Of a DNA stretch of 64,000 bases, positions 63,559 to 64,000 are shown piece after piece. The translations under genes were made by a program, and so were the position numbers. How positions within the stretch are numbered: position 1 is the first letter of the stretch; the number at the start of each line of letters is the position of its first letter. The DNA is taken from NCBI GenBank assembly GCA_027858855.1, contig JAQIBV010000021.1:128816-192815 (forward strand), read 5' to 3'. This DNA is from Spirochaetota bacterium. GTDB taxonomy: Bacteria; Spirochaetota; UBA4802; JAFGJZ01. The notes under the pieces are model-generated. The model did no database searches and had not been told where the DNA came from. It saw only the letters and a list, made by a program, of their open reading frames with translations.

Positions 63559-64000
63559 ATGAAGATTTATAATGACATTACAGAAACAATTGGGAAAACA
63601 CCGCTGGTAAGGGTTAATAAGCTAAATCAGAACGGTAGAGCCGAAGTTCTTGTTAAACTTGAATCCTTTAATCCAGTGTCATGTGTTAAAGAGCGTATCG
63701 CACAGTCAATGATAGAAGCTGCAGAGCAGGAAGGTAAAATTAACAACGACACAGCTATCATTGAGCCAACAAGCGGTAATACCGGAATCGGGCTTGCTTT
63801 TGTCTGTGCAGTAAAAGGGTATCGCTTGATTCTGACTATGCCCGACACCATGAGCGTTGAACGCAGACATATCTTAAAAATATTCGGAGCCGAGCTTGTT
63901 TTAACTGAAGGTGCAAAAGGTATGAAGGGCGCTATTGAAAAAGCCGAGGAGCTTTCTCGCGAAATTAAAAATTCATTTGTACCTCAGCAGTTTGATAATC
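63559..64000 (+). CDS. cysK: Cysteine synthase A (O-acetylserine sulfhydrylase), runs off the window
   Basis: The first 147 residues are present. [20 protein letters not shown], the PLP lysine in [17 protein letters not shown] (Lys44) and the substrate loop [13 protein letters not shown] (70-76 motif PTSGNTG) define the cysteine synthase family; the usual NPxxSVKDR reads NPVSCVKER. It makes cysteine from O-acetylserine and sulfide. GGAGG lies four bases before the ATG. It has its own promoter candidate and an upstream inverted repeat. The C-terminal half lies beyond 64000, so a cystathionine beta-synthase-like fusion cannot be excluded. Confidence 0.95.
   Translation, partial: MKIYNDITETIGKTPLVRVNKLNQNGRAEVLVKLESFNPVSCVKERIAQSMIEAAEQEGKINNDTAIIEPTSGNTGIGLAFVCAVKGYRLILTMPDTMSVERRHILKIFGAELVLTEGAKGMKGAIEKAEELSREIKNSFVPQQFDN

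Overview
The window looks like the replication-origin end of a low-GC (clearly AT-rich by eye), Gram-negative-type chromosome, most probably a spirochaete. This is inferred from many signal-peptidase-II lipoproteins, an Ala/Glu-rich helical lipoprotein ending in a LysM domain, a VWA-TM-FHA protein, RsbU/STAS regulation, an AsmA/YdbH-like envelope protein and very large TPR proteins; no rRNA is present to settle it. NrdD/NrdG indicate an anaerobic or facultative life style. No rRNA, tRNA, intact insertion sequence or CRISPR array was seen.

Layout. dnaA (incomplete, 1-591) reads left. The 590-bp gap 592-1183 carries six 9-mers of the form TGTTNATAA and is the probable oriC; most genes to its right read rightward. 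Next come a PC4-like protein, a receiver/PP2C phosphatase, a B12-type radical SAM protein, mnmG and rsmG. Two parS palindromes lie in rsmG, but no parAB is in the window. A solitary N6-adenine DNA methyltransferase, a DUF115/MptE-like protein, a DbpA-domain protein and a methyltransferase separate this block from the classic rpmH-rnpA-yidD-yidC-jag-mnmE run. After that follow an M14 peptidase lipoprotein, a VWA/FHA membrane protein, three tandem AIM24 paralogues, a STAS protein, YjbQ, TPR and beta-barrel-like proteins, a glycosyltransferase with an unusual two-component pair, and a DEAD-box helicase.

31.8-47.2 kb is the most unusual part. A short lipoprotein/TRIC/GNAT operon is followed by five closely packed genes. 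They encode a 1013-aa AsmA/YdbH-like protein, a DUF1318 (YdbL-like) lipoprotein, a 2654-aa lipoprotein (beta-propeller, TPR arrays, a degenerate CHAT-like domain and a C-terminal CHAT domain with a candidate His/Cys dyad), an RsbU-type phosphatase and a further lipoprotein. This reads as a candidate envelope-lipid-transport plus protease/signalling module and is the best candidate for an undescribed system.

47.4-64 kb holds a leftward operon (LysM lipoprotein, propeller-like protein, membrane protein, NYN nuclease). It is followed by an anaerobic ribonucleotide reductase whose glycyl-radical tail is a separate small gene, then nrdG. Further on are a secreted protein, GDPD, a ferritin-like protein, an Imm11-like protein, a quinone-oxidoreductase-like enzyme, a decaying CheB-CheR-PAS-histidine-kinase locus (truncated response regulator plus an in-frame stop) and the start of cysK.
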